Assembly (NCBI GenBank): GCA_001443495.1 | Contig: LDXR01000002.1 | Location: 62,001 to 126,000, forward strand | DNA length: 64,000 bases | Origin: a candidate division NC10 bacterium CSP1-5 | GTDB taxonomy: Bacteria; Methylomirabilota; Methylomirabilia; Methylomirabilales; CSP1-5 | Reading direction: 5' to 3' | In this document: piece after piece, positions 1 to 8,651 of the stretch | Layout: the number at the start of each line of letters is the position of its first letter | Position numbering within the stretch: position 1 is the stretch's first letter | Notes under the pieces: generated by a model | Database searches by the model: none | What the model was told of the DNA's origin: nothing | Seen by the model: only the letters and a program-made list of their open reading frames with translations | Program-made: the position numbers and the translations under genes

Positions 1-2
1 CC

Positions 3-911
3 CTCACCGCAAAGCGATACGGCATCAAGACGCGGGACATCACCTTGCTCCCTATCGGTGGCGTGGCCCGCCTGGAACGGATGCCCGACGATCCCAGGCA
101 GGAGTTGTGGGTGGCCCTTGCCGGTCCTGCCGTCAACGTGGTCATCGCCCTTGCCCTCTATGTCTGGCTACAGGTGACCGGCAGCTGGGCGCCCCTCGCG
201 GAGCTCGGCGTGACAAAGGGCTCATTCGGGGGGCGCCTCATGGTGGTGAACGTCTTTCTGGCCGGGTTCAACATGCTCCCCGCGTTCCCGATGGACGGCG
301 GAAGGGTATTGCGCGCCCTGCTGGCGACGCGGATGGACTATGTGCGGGCGACGCAGATTGCCGGGAGTCTGGGGCAGGGAATGGCCTTTCTGTTCGGGTT
401 CATCGGGCTGTTCAGCAATCCGTTCCTGCTCTTCATCGCCCTGTTCGTGTGGATCGGCGCCGCGCAGGAGACGAGCATGGTGCAGATGAAGTCGGCATTG
501 GGCGGCATCCCGGTGCGCCGGGCGATGCTCACTGACTTCCGTACCCTCTCCCCGGGGGATCCCCTGGTCCGCGCCGTTGAGCTGATCTTGGCGGGCTCCC
601 AGCATGATTTTCCTGTCGTGGAGAACGGACGCGTGGTTGGCGTGTTGACGCGGGACGATCTCGTCGTCGCGTTGGCGCAGCAGGGCCAGGAATCGCCGGT
701 CAGTGGCGTGATGCGGCGCGAATTTGAAGTGGCCGATTCTGCCGAGATGCTCGAGCCGGTGTTCCTGCGCCTGCAGGCCTGCGAGTGCCGTACCCTCCCC
801 GTGACGAGCCATGGGCAGCTCGTCGGACTGGTTACCATGGACAATGTCGGGGAGTTCCTGATGATTCAGGCTGCACTCGTCGGAGCGAAGGGCCGTGCAT
901 GGGCGGCATAG
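3..911 (+). CDS. Site-2 protease (M50 family) with C-terminal CBS pair, 5' truncated
   Basis: Intramembrane zinc metalloprotease of the SpoIVFB/site-2 type fused to a CBS pair. The reading frame is open to the left edge and its first visible residues (LTAKRYGIKTRDITLLPIGG) are those that directly follow the HEXXH motif in this family, so the catalytic motif and first membrane helix lie outside the window. Seen here are the LAGPAVNVVIA membrane helix, the NMLPAFPMDGGR motif that holds the third zinc ligand (the Asp), further hydrophobic helices to about residue 150, then two CBS repeats ending near residue 280. CBS pairs in such proteases usually bind nucleotides and tune activity. Substrate unknown. 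A TTG at 45 is in frame but is not the true start. Confidence 0.9.
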   Translation, partial: LTAKRYGIKTRDITLLPIGGVARLERMPDDPRQELWVALAGPAVNVVIALALYVWLQVTGSWAPLAELGVTKGSFGGRLMVVNVFLAGFNMLPAFPMDGGRVLRALLATRMDYVRATQIAGSLGQGMAFLFGFIGLFSNPFLLFIALFVWIGAAQETSMVQMKSALGGIPVRRAMLTDFRTLSPGDPLVRAVELILAGSQHDFPVVENGRVVGVLTRDDLVVALAQQGQESPVSGVMRREFEVADSAEMLEPVFLRLQACECRTLPVTSHGQLVGLVTMDNVGEFLMIQAALVGAKGRAWAA

Positions 912-944
912 ATTTCCCGATCCGATGACACGCGGGGGTGCCAG

Positions 945-1982
945 ATGTTTGTAGCGGTGCGGTGTCAGCCCGAAGGGAGCGTCGAAGAAACGACGGACCT
1001 CGCCTCGCTCGGTCCCTGGTTGGCCGAGGCCCAGGACAGGCTCTGGGTGGACGTGGCCAGCCCGGGCGTTGAGGAGATGGAGGCGGTGGGTCGGTCCTTC
1101 GGTTTTCATCCTCTCACCATCGAAGACTGCCTGCACGGCGGGCAGCGCCCGAAGGTGGAGGACTACGACGGCTACCTCTTCCTGGTTCTCCATGCGATCC
1201 CCCAGCAGCTCGAGGATCCCTGCGTCATCGAGGAGTTGGAAGAGCTCTACGTCTTCGTGACGCCGCGGGCCCTGGTGACCGTCCATCAGCGCGAGAATGA
1301 GTCGGTGTCGAGGCTCCGCGACCGGATCCGAAAAGAGCCAGCCCGCCTGGCCCAGCCCCCGGGATTCCTTCTTCACATGCTCGGCGACGGCGTCGCGGAC
1401 CAGTACTTCCCATTCCTCGACCGTGTGGAGGATGAGATCGACGACCTCGAGGCCCGGGTCGTGAGCTCCGGCAACCCTGAAATCCTCGACCGCCTCTTTA
1501 CCGTGAAACGGTCGCTGATCCATCTCCGGAAATCCCTGGGCCCTCTCCGCGAAGTCTTCAACGCCCTCAGCCGGCGCGATTACCCCCTCCTGGACCCCAA
1601 GGTCGCGCTCTACATGCGGGACGTCTATGATCACCTCGCGCGGGCCTCCGAGATCGTGGACGCCTGCCGGGACCTGGTGGCGACGACGATCGAGGCATAT
1701 CTGATGGCCACCTCGAACCGCTTGAACGACATTGTGCGCCAACTCACCATCATCGCGACGATCTTCCTCCCGTTGACCGCCGTCACCGGATTCTTCGGGA
1801 TGAACTTTGAGCATATCCCGTGGAACAGCCCGCTCGCCTTCATCCTCACCACCCTGTTCATCCTGGCCATTCCCGTCGTGATGCTCCGCTGGTTTCATCG
1901 GTGGGGATGGCTTGAGCGCGAGCCGAGCTTCATCACCAAGCGCGAGGCGAACAAAGGTCCCGGTCAGCGGGGATCGGCCTGA
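945..1982 (+). CDS. corA: CorA-type magnesium/cobalt transporter
   Basis: Inner-membrane divalent cation channel of the CorA family, 345 residues, a normal length. The N-terminal two thirds is the soluble alpha/beta and helical domain, containing the HPLTIEDCLHG and QRPKVEDYDGYLF stretches typical of the family. Two membrane helices follow at about residues 265-325. The first ends in the signature GMN (GFFGMNFEHIPW), which forms the selectivity filter of the pentamer. A short basic C-terminal tail is present. The ATG start follows a purine-rich GGGGGTG. It lies 33 bp after the protease gene on the same strand and may be co-transcribed. Confidence 0.95.
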   Translation: MFVAVRCQPEGSVEETTDLASLGPWLAEAQDRLWVDVASPGVEEMEAVGRSFGFHPLTIEDCLHGGQRPKVEDYDGYLFLVLHAIPQQLEDPCVIEELEELYVFVTPRALVTVHQRENESVSRLRDRIRKEPARLAQPPGFLLHMLGDGVADQYFPFLDRVEDEIDDLEARVVSSGNPEILDRLFTVKRSLIHLRKSLGPLREVFNALSRRDYPLLDPKVALYMRDVYDHLARASEIVDACRDLVATTIEAYLMATSNRLNDIVRQLTIIATIFLPLTAVTGFFGMNFEHIPWNSPLAFILTTLFILAIPVVMLRWFHRWGWLEREPSFITKREANKGPGQRGSA

Positions 1983-2066
1983 ACCCGTCTCTTGCCTCGG
2001 TCCCTCCTGCCTCAAGCTGGCATCGTTCCTGCATGGTCCCCCCGGTGAATCGAGAGTTTCTCTCCT

Positions 2067-2663
2067 ATGCAGAATGAAAGCCTCATATCGGTCTTTAGTG
2101 TGCTCATCGCAGCGACGGGCATCTCGTTGGTCTTCAAGGACTATTTGGCCAGCCTCGTTGGGGGCCTTATCCTGCGGCGGATCCGACAGGTCAAGCCCGG
2201 TGTCCGCATCAAAGTCCTGATCATGCCGGCCATTACCCTCAAAGGCGATGTCATCAGCGTCGGGGCGCTTCGCACGACACTGCACGAGGTGGGCGACGGC
2301 GAGCGGCTGCCCAGCGTCCGTACGGGGCGGATCGTGAAGGTTCCCAACTTTACGCTGGTGAACAGCCCCCTCGTCATTTACGACGAGCAGATCTCCGATG
2401 AGGTTATCGCCTACGAGAGCCGGCCCTTTCCTCACCTGGACACCCTTGAAGAGGATATGCGGGCGGCCATCACCAAGGATGGTCACGAGGTGATTGAAGT
2501 GGGCTTCTACCAGAAAGAGGACCGGCTGATCATCCACGGGATCTTCACCGTCCGCACCCACGAGGCAGGCGACGTCCGCGGCCGCATTCTGAAAGCATTC
2601 CTGGAGCGGCGGCAGGCGCACGCCGCTCACGTCGAGGCCTCGACTCCCCTCAGGGTCCAGTAG
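2067..2663 (+). CDS. Small MscS-like mechanosensitive channel domain protein
   Basis: 198-residue protein resembling the conserved core of MscS channels: one hydrophobic segment at about residues 5-35, rich in Gly and Ala like the pore helix, followed by a beta-domain (VKPGVRIKV, then GDVISVGALRTTLHEV and the RIVKVPNFTLVNSPLVIYDE stretch typical of the MscS middle domain), and a short alpha/beta C-terminus. It is shorter than the usual 280-residue MscS because the first two membrane helices are missing. It could be a minimal channel or a subunit. It follows corA by 84 bp on the same strand, so an ion or osmotic role is plausible. Function is inferred from the domain only. Confidence 0.7.
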   Translation: MQNESLISVFSVLIAATGISLVFKDYLASLVGGLILRRIRQVKPGVRIKVLIMPAITLKGDVISVGALRTTLHEVGDGERLPSVRTGRIVKVPNFTLVNSPLVIYDEQISDEVIAYESRPFPHLDTLEEDMRAAITKDGHEVIEVGFYQKEDRLIIHGIFTVRTHEAGDVRGRILKAFLERRQAHAAHVEASTPLRVQ

Positions 2664-2729
2664 CGACCGAGCATGGACCGTGGAAGTGGTGCGGTGTCTG
2701 CGGGGTCGTGCGGATTCCCAAGCCAGTTG

Positions 2730-4451
2730 CTATCCGTTGGTGGGAAAGTAGGCGTTTCTCAGATACTGGGTCAGCATCCGCTGCGTGTTGAAAAACGAGC
2801 CGTTCAGAGCGATAGCAGAGCGCTGGACCTCGGCAAACGCGCTGGGCCGCCCGTAAAAGAGCGGGAGAATGACGTGCTCGAGCTTGGCGTACAGCAGGGT
2901 CACCTCGCCGAAGGGATCATCCGGGGGTTCCTGCCCATCCCCTATAGACCAGCCGGTTATGCCCTCCACGTGGCCTTCGATCCACCACCCGTCCAACACA
3001 CTCAAACTCGGCACCCCGTTCAGGGCCGCCTTCATGCCGCTGGTGCCCGAAGCCTCGAGCGGCCTCTGCGGGGTGTTTATCCAGAGGTCCACACCGGCGC
3101 AGAGCTGCCGGGCCAGCGCCATATCGTAATTCTCCAGATACAGCACGCGCACAGCGTCGCCGAGGGCGGCCGCCGCCTCAAAAATGCGCCGAATGATCAC
3201 CTTCCCCCCTTCATCCCACGGATGGGCCTTGCCTGCATAGATGATCTGCAATGGGCCCACCCGACGCGCAATGCCCCGAAGGCGGTCCAGGTCGTAGAAT
3301 AACAGGTCTGCCCGTTTATACGGGGTGGCTCGCCGTGCAAAGCCGAGGGTCATGGCCGCCTGATTGAGGCGGACACCGGTTCGCTTTTCGACCTCGTCCA
3401 AGAGTTCCCGTTTGGCCTCGGCATGGGCCTGCTGGATCTCGTGCAGGGGGATGCCGACCGCGTAGCGGAGGTAGTGGTTATCATACCGCCACTCCGGTAT
3501 GCGCCGGTCGTAGAGGGTGCGAAAAGGTGGCGCCGTCCAGGTGACGGCGTGGACGCCATTGGTGATGGCGTTGATGGGGTAGTGGGGAAACATATCAGTA
3601 GAGACCTCGCCATGTCGCATGGCCACGCCGTTGGTATAGTTGGCGAACCGGAGGGCGAGGTACGTCATGTTGAGGGTTCCGTCCGTGTAACAGTGCATTC
3701 GCTCCAGGGCGGCAGCTCGCTCCGCCCCAAGGACGTGGCGGACGAGGTCGACCGGGAACTGGTCGTGGCCCGCGGGGACAGGCGTGTGGGTCGTGAAGAC
3801 GCACTTGCGACGGACGGCCTCCATGTCCGCGTCGGTGGCGCTCTGCAGGCCTCGTCCCTCCGTCTGCCGCTCGAGCAATGCGAGGGCGAGGAGGGCGGAG
3901 TGGCCCTCGTTCATGTGGTGGACTCCGACCGTGTCGTCCCCGAGGGCGCGCAACATCGCCACACCGCCCAAGCCCAGGACCGCCGCCTGGCAGAGGCGGT
4001 AGTGGTCGTCTCCGCCATAGAGATGGTCGGTGAGCGTCTGATCCCAGGCACTGTTTTCGGGCAGGGCGGTGTCGAGGAAGTATACGGCTACCGTATGCCC
4101 GGATACGCCACGCACAACGTAACGCCACGCGGCGACGCGCACCTGCCGGCCTTCGATGTCGAGCGTCACGCGAGTCGGTACGGGTTCCAGTGCCTCTTCC
4201 GGAGCCCACAGGGCCGGGGTCTCGGACTGGTTCCCCCGGGGATCGAGGTGCTGGGTGAAATACCCTTTCCGATGGAGGAGGGTGACTCCCACCATGGGGA
4301 CCCCGAGATCGGCGGCGGACCGGAGCGTGTCCCCGGCCAGCACCCCCAGGCCGCCGGCGTACGTGGGGATGGCAGGTTCAAGACCCACCTCCATCGAAAA
4401 ATAGGCAATGCTGTGTGGATGGGCCCCTTTCGCCGAGGCTGAAGGTTCCAT
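2730..4451 (-). CDS. glgP: Alpha-glucan (glycogen/maltodextrin) phosphorylase
   Basis: GT35 enzyme that cuts terminal alpha-1,4 glucose from glucans with phosphate to give glucose-1-phosphate. It has the short-form N-terminus (IAYFSMEVGLEPAIPTYAGG) and the cofactor-lysine motif EASGTSGMKAALNG near the C-terminus, equivalent to the pyridoxal-phosphate site of glycogen phosphorylase. About 573 residues, shorter than animal or E. coli phosphorylase but of the compact type. The start at 4451 is chosen because AGGAGG lies 12 nt upstream and homology begins a few residues in; a longer frame to 4496 has no support. A GG-N10-GC sequence at 4489-4502 resembles a sigma-54 site only weakly. The gene works with the glucan cluster downstream on the other strand. 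Confidence 0.9.
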   Translation of the reverse strand: MEPSASAKGAHPHSIAYFSMEVGLEPAIPTYAGGLGVLAGDTLRSAADLGVPMVGVTLLHRKGYFTQHLDPRGNQSETPALWAPEEALEPVPTRVTLDIEGRQVRVAAWRYVVRGVSGHTVAVYFLDTALPENSAWDQTLTDHLYGGDDHYRLCQAAVLGLGGVAMLRALGDDTVGVHHMNEGHSALLALALLERQTEGRGLQSATDADMEAVRRKCVFTTHTPVPAGHDQFPVDLVRHVLGAERAAALERMHCYTDGTLNMTYLALRFANYTNGVAMRHGEVSTDMFPHYPINAITNGVHAVTWTAPPFRTLYDRRIPEWRYDNHYLRYAVGIPLHEIQQAHAEAKRELLDEVEKRTGVRLNQAAMTLGFARRATPYKRADLLFYDLDRLRGIARRVGPLQIIYAGKAHPWDEGGKVIIRRIFEAAAALGDAVRVLYLENYDMALARQLCAGVDLWINTPQRPLEASGTSGMKAALNGVPSLSVLDGWWIEGHVEGITGWSIGDGQEPPDDPFGEVTLLYAKLEHVILPLFYGRPSAFAEVQRSAIALNGSFFNTQRMLTQYLRNAYFPTNG

Positions 4452-4613
4452 GTTCACAGGGGACCTCCTCGTTGGTATTCGATCATCCGCCAGCACCGTG
4501 CCTCTGGAACCGCTGGGACCTCATCACACCCGCGCGTATTCGGTCGAATCCTCGAAAGGGAAGCATATACCACGCTCCCGAGTCCCTGGCAACCCTCATC
4601 GAGAACCTTTCCA

Positions 4614-6143
4614 TCACCGCTCGCTCTGCACTCCGCTCTGTGCAAGGACGGCGCCGCTTCGGGGCGCAAGCTTGAGCTCGCGAAGCATTCCAGTCGTAAT
4701 CGGCCATCGCGCCCCGCTCTCCGTGTCCAGCAGAAAGCCCTCGCTCACGCCAAGGGCCTTGACCGGCGCATCGATCACCCGGGCATCTGACGCCACATTC
4801 AGCGCGATGACGCACACTTCATCGGCGAACTTCCGGCCAAAGACATATAGGTCGCTGTCGGCATACAGGCGGACATACGCGCCGTGCCGCAGGGCCCGGT
4901 AGGTGCGGCGGAGCGCGATGCATCGTTTAACAAAGGCAAGCAGATCATGATTCCACTGCGATCGCTCCCACGGAAACGCTTTGCGGCAGTCGGGATCGTG
5001 TCCCCCGGCCAGTCCGATTTCGTCGCCATAGTAGATGCACGGCGCACCCGGATAGGTGAACAGGAACAACAGGGCGAGTCGGAAGGCCGTCTGGTCGCCG
5101 CCAACGCTCGTGATGAAGCGCGGGATGTCGTGAGTGCTCAGGACATTAAGCTGAGCTTGGCTGATGGCTGGGTCGTACAGGCTCAGGATCCAGTTGATCC
5201 GGTCGGCAAACTCGATGCCGCTGAGCGGGCGGACATCGCGGAAGCTGTGCACGCGGTGGATCCCCTCAAGGTCAAGCCGCTCGCCGCCAAAGAAACCCAG
5301 GCAGGCAGCCGTGAGCAGATAGTTCATGATCGCGTCAAACTGATCGCCCTGGAGCCAGCGTGTCGCCTCGTGCCAGACCTCGCCGACGATGTAGACATCA
5401 GGGTTTGCGGCCTTGACCCGGCGGCGAAACTCTCGCCAGAAATCATCGTCGTTGATCTCTCCCGGCACATCCAGCCGCCAGCCGTCGATGCCGAATTCGG
5501 TCCAGTGGGTGGCTACGCTCCACAGGAACTCGCGCACCGCCGGCGTCTGCGTGTTGAACTTCGGTAACCCGGGCATGTCCCACCAGGCGTGATAGCCGAT
5601 GGCCTCATAGCTGCCGACGCCCTTGCGTAACGCCTCCTGCGATGCCGGATCGGGATACGCGCCGAAGTGGCGCTCGCCCGACAGGCGGTCCGGGTGGAAG
5701 TGAAACCAATCGACATACGGGGAGGCGGCGCGGTTTTCCAAGGTATGGTGGAACTGCCAGAAGCCGCGGCTGGCGTGGTTGAACACCCCATCGAGCACGA
5801 TGCGGATGTTTCGGCCGTGGGCGGCATCGATGAGTTCGCGTAAGGCGGCGTTGCCGCCGAGGAGCGGATCGACGGTGAAATAGTCGTAGGTGTGGTACCG
5901 ATGATTGGCCGCCGAGGCGAAGACGGGATTAAAGTAGAGTGCGGTAACGCCCAGCTCTTGGAGGTAATCGAGGTGTTCGATGACCCCCAACAGGTCCCCC
6001 CCCTTGAAGCCGAGCAGGGTTGGGGGGCTGTCCCACGGTTCAAAGTTGAGATTTTTGGGGAGACGACTGCTCTTGGCGAAACGATCAGGAAAGATTTGAT
6101 AGAAGACCGCGTCTTTGACCCACTCCGGCGGGGTTACCGACAT
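4614..6143 (-). CDS. GH13 alpha-amylase family enzyme (cyclomaltodextrinase/neopullulanase-like)
   Basis: Cytoplasmic-looking glycoside hydrolase of 509 residues with no signal peptide. The (beta/alpha)8 barrel motifs are clear: DGVFNHA, GWRLDVPGE with the nucleophile Asp, IVGEVWHEA with the acid Glu, and LSTHDIPR with the third catalytic Asp. The opening VKDAVFYQIFPDRFA and the absence of a long N-terminal domain suit the cyclomaltodextrinase/maltogenic amylase/neopullulanase group. Likely degrades maltodextrins or cyclodextrins to maltose and glucose. The ATG is preceded by AAGGAGGGTGC. It is followed by glgP on the same strand after 162 bp, giving a glucan-breakdown pair. Exact substrate cannot be told from sequence. 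Confidence 0.85.
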   Translation of the reverse strand: MSVTPPEWVKDAVFYQIFPDRFAKSSRLPKNLNFEPWDSPPTLLGFKGGDLLGVIEHLDYLQELGVTALYFNPVFASAANHRYHTYDYFTVDPLLGGNAALRELIDAAHGRNIRIVLDGVFNHASRGFWQFHHTLENRAASPYVDWFHFHPDRLSGERHFGAYPDPASQEALRKGVGSYEAIGYHAWWDMPGLPKFNTQTPAVREFLWSVATHWTEFGIDGWRLDVPGEINDDDFWREFRRRVKAANPDVYIVGEVWHEATRWLQGDQFDAIMNYLLTAACLGFFGGERLDLEGIHRVHSFRDVRPLSGIEFADRINWILSLYDPAISQAQLNVLSTHDIPRFITSVGGDQTAFRLALLFLFTYPGAPCIYYGDEIGLAGGHDPDCRKAFPWERSQWNHDLLAFVKRCIALRRTYRALRHGAYVRLYADSDLYVFGRKFADEVCVIALNVASDARVIDAPVKALGVSEGFLLDTESGARWPITTGMLRELKLAPRSGAVLAQSGVQSER

Positions 6144-6251
6144 GCACCCTCCTTCTAGCGGAAGGAATACCCCAATGACTATACCATAATCACCGTCTCA
6201 TCCATATCGTTCCGCCGCACCTTCTGTTGGAGAGAAAATCCTTTTATCTCG

Positions 6252-6473
6252 TTGACTTGCAAGTACAGCCCCTCGGCACCGGATTTTGAGGGCCTCGGCA
6301 GAGTGGCCAAGGTGGACGTGGACGACAATGCTCGCGTTGCGGCCCAGCATGGCATCCGGTCCATCCCGACCCTGTTGTTCTTCAAGGATGGTCAGGTTGT
6401 GGATCAGGTGATCGGCGTGGTACCCAAGAAAGTGCTCGCCGACAAGCTGACCTTTCTGCTCAAGGCGGCGTAA
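6252..6473 (+). pseudogene. 5'-truncated thioredoxin remnant
   Basis: From about 6290 the frame reads as the C-terminal half of a thioredoxin: GRVAKVDVDDNARVAAQHGIRSIPTLLFFKDGQ followed by the usual last strand and helix. (The stretch is quoted in two blocks: GRVAKVDVDDNARVAAQ and HGIRSIPTLLFFKDG.) The cis-proline loop SIPT is intact. The first half of the fold, including the WCGPC redox centre, is absent, and nothing like it is found upstream in any frame. The only possible start is a TTG with no clear ribosome binding site. A protein of 73 residues without the active site could not act as a thioredoxin. Best read as the 3' piece of a gene whose 5' part was lost by deletion. Confidence 0.8.
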
Positions 6474-6574
6474 GGCGGGGAGGAGGCGCATAAAAAAAGA
6501 TGATAAACTGGATGCAAGCCGTGATCGTCACCTCGGCCAACCGGCTGAGACGATGAAGGGGGGCGGACGACACC

Positions 6575-7606
6575 ATGAATGAAGTATATAGCCTGATGAA
6601 ACTTCTGGCTGGCGGAGATGTGGGGCGAGGGGGGAACGGACAACCGCACGGGCTGGCCCGTTCGGAGCAGGACGAGGACCTGCTCGACGCCTATTCTCGT
6701 GCCGTCGTCGGCGTGGCGGAAAAGGTGGGGCCGGCGGTCGTGGGCATCGGAGTCAGGAAGCGTGCCCAGGGACCTCGCGTGCGGCAAGAGGGGGCGGGGT
6801 CCGGGGTCATCATCGCCCCGGACGGCTTCATCCTCACCAACAACCACGTGGTCGAGGGGGCGCAGGATGTCGAGGTGAGCCTCACGGATGGGCGAATGTT
6901 TCCGGCCCAGATCGTTGGGGGTGATCCGGCCACGGACCTCGCCGTGGTCCGCGCCGGAGCGACAGGCCTGCCGACCGCCGAGCTGGGCGATTCCAGCTCT
7001 CTACGCGTGGGCCAGCTGGTCATCGCCATCGGGAATCCGCTCGGATTTCAAAGCACCGTCTCGACCGGGGTTATCTCCGCGCTCGGACGGGCGCTCCGCA
7101 GCCAATCCGGCCGGCTGATCGAGAACGTGATTCAGACCGATGTACCGCTCAATCCGGGGAACTCGGGCGGGCCGCTGGTAGACAGCCGCGGCCGCGTGAT
7201 CGGCATCAACACAGCGATGATCTTCATGGCTCAGGGCATCAGTTTCGCCGTCCCGGTGAGCACGGCGCGGTGGGTGGTGGGCGAATTGGTCACGAACGGC
7301 AAGGTCCGCCGGGCCTACCTGGGCATTGGGGGGCAGGCCCGACCGATCAGCCGGCGCGTCCAGCGCTCCGTGGAGTCTTCGGCTGCGACCGCTGTCGAGG
7401 TGGTTTCGGTGGAAGCGCACGGCCCTGCCCACCGGGCCGGGCTCCGCGAGGGAGATTTGATCGTCGCGGTGAATGGCAAGGGCGTCGCCAGTGTGGACGA
7501 CATTCACCGGCTTCTGACCGGCTGGTCTCCGGGCTCGCAGTTTACCTTGACGATCCTGCGGGACGGTGAGCGGCACCAGATGGACATCGTTTCAGGTGAG
7601 GCGTAG
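6575..7606 (+). CDS. Trypsin-like serine protease with PDZ domain (HtrA/Deg family), no signal peptide
   Basis: HtrA-type protease of 343 residues. The protease domain (about residues 45-240) carries the full triad: His in TNNHVVEG, Asp in DPATDLAVV, Ser in NPGNSGGPLVDS. One PDZ domain fills residues 250-340, with VEAHGPAHRAGLREGDLIVA as its core. Unlike DegP/DegQ there is no signal peptide or membrane anchor: the N-terminus is polar and Gly-rich. It should therefore stay in the cytoplasm unless the start is wrong. A GGGGGCGGACG lies before the ATG. Function is presumably protein quality control. The next gene, prmA, begins 20 bp after the stop. Confidence 0.85.
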   Translation: MNEVYSLMKLLAGGDVGRGGNGQPHGLARSEQDEDLLDAYSRAVVGVAEKVGPAVVGIGVRKRAQGPRVRQEGAGSGVIIAPDGFILTNNHVVEGAQDVEVSLTDGRMFPAQIVGGDPATDLAVVRAGATGLPTAELGDSSSLRVGQLVIAIGNPLGFQSTVSTGVISALGRALRSQSGRLIENVIQTDVPLNPGNSGGPLVDSRGRVIGINTAMIFMAQGISFAVPVSTARWVVGELVTNGKVRRAYLGIGGQARPISRRVQRSVESSAATAVEVVSVEAHGPAHRAGLREGDLIVAVNGKGVASVDDIHRLLTGWSPGSQFTLTILRDGERHQMDIVSGEA

Positions 7607-7625
7607 AGTCTCGCGGAGGCAAAGG

Positions 7626-8561
7626 GTGGGGGAGGGGTACGTCGAGGTGGGTGTCGTGGGTACGATCGAGACCGCGGAGGCGCTCGCCGATTTCCTCTTC
7701 ACCGAAGGGGCGCTCGGCCTCGTCACCGAGGATAGATCTGATGGATCGGCCGTGATCCTGATTCGGGCGAGCTTCCCCCGGACCCTGTCCGTCGAGCGGA
7801 TCGTCGCCCGGCTTGCGGATTATCAGAGGGAGCTCGAGGCACTCGGCCTTGCCGGGGGTGACGGGCATATCGAGGTCCGCACGATCCCGAGTGAGGACTG
7901 GGGGAGGAGCTGGAAGCAGCACTTCAGGCCCCTCGTGATCGGCAGGCGTCTGGTCATTGCCCCGCTCTGGGAGGCCGGCCCCTTCCCGGAGGATCAACTC
8001 GTAGTCCGGATCGACCCCGGGATGAGCTTTGGGACCGGCCACCACGCCACGACCCGCATGTGCCTCGAAGCGCTCGAGGCTTTCCTGGACCAGTGGCGAG
8101 GCGATCCGGGCCCCCGGGTGCTCGACGTGGGGACCGGTACCGGAATCCTCGCCATGGCGGCAGACGCGCTCGGAGCCGAACGCGTGGTCGCCGTCGACAC
8201 CGATCCGGAAGCCTGCGCCGGAGCAATGAAAAACCTCGTTCTGAACCATACCAGGGACTGTGTCCAGGTCCTGCACGGGGGGGTCGAAGCCCTCAGGCCC
8301 GGGACGCGATTCGACCTAGTCGTCGCGAACCTCGATTCGAGGAGCCTCCGCCCGCTCTTCAATGCCCTCAAGGTTCTCCTGGCTCCACACGGCCGCCTGG
8401 TTGCTTCAGGGATCTTACTCGAAGAAGAGGAAACGCTCAGTGGTGCCGCCAGGGCTGCCGGACTTCGCTCAATTGCCCGTCAGTCCGACGGCGAGTGGCT
8501 CTGCCTCACCCTCACCCCGGAGGCGGGTGACAATCGTTCCGCTCCGCCTCCCGGATCTTAG
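7626..8561 (+). CDS. prmA: Ribosomal protein L11 methyltransferase
   Basis: SAM-dependent methyltransferase that trimethylates ribosomal protein L11. The family motif DPGMSFGTGHHATTRMCL is present at about residues 115-132, followed by the SAM-binding loop VLDVGTGTGILAMAA and VVAVDTDPEA. The N-terminal substrate-recognition domain (LADFLFTEGALGLVTED) is also present. About 311 residues, normal for the family. I chose the GTG at 7626 because CGGAGGCAAAGG lies just upstream; an in-frame GTG at 7566 would overlap the protease gene and adds no homologous sequence. Directly after the stop comes a short degenerate tandem repeat. Confidence 0.9.
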   Translation: MGEGYVEVGVVGTIETAEALADFLFTEGALGLVTEDRSDGSAVILIRASFPRTLSVERIVARLADYQRELEALGLAGGDGHIEVRTIPSEDWGRSWKQHFRPLVIGRRLVIAPLWEAGPFPEDQLVVRIDPGMSFGTGHHATTRMCLEALEAFLDQWRGDPGPRVLDVGTGTGILAMAADALGAERVVAVDTDPEACAGAMKNLVLNHTRDCVQVLHGGVEALRPGTRFDLVVANLDSRSLRPLFNALKVLLAPHGRLVASGILLEEEETLSGAARAAGLRSIARQSDGEWLCLTLTPEAGDNRSAPPPGS

Positions 8562-8588
8562 GGAAACAGGGAAATAGGGAAACAGGAG
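8561..8588. repeat. Degenerate 8-bp tandem repeat after prmA
   Basis: Three copies of an octamer (GGGAAACA, GGGAAATA, GGGAAACA) plus a partial copy begin at the prmA stop codon. One of five similar tracts in the window (see also 33900, 38781, 40873 and 58729). Confidence 0.8.
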
Positions 8589-8600
8589 TGTTTTTCCGCC

Positions 8601-8628
8601 TTGACTCGGCCCTGGCCCTCGGCATAAG
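8601..8628 (+). promoter_or_regulatory. Candidate sigma-70 promoter for glgC
   Basis: TTGACT at 8601-8606, a 16-nt spacer, then CATAAG at 8623-8628. Transcription would begin near 8635, 17 nt before the glgC start. The -35 is strong and the -10 moderate. Confidence 0.5.
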
Positions 8629-8651
8629 GTTTCAAAGAGGGAGGGTCAGGG

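Noticed and set aside
222-2630. 802-codon open frame on the minus strand across the protease, corA and MscS-like genes
   Set aside because: Antisense shadow of GC-rich genes; translation is Asp/Glu/His/Gly-rich and without motifs, while the plus strand has clear families.
4489-4502. GGCACGGTGCTGGC before glgP as a sigma-54 promoter
   Set aside because: Keeps GG-N10-GC, but in GC-rich DNA this is expected by chance and nitrogen control of glgP is not otherwise supported.
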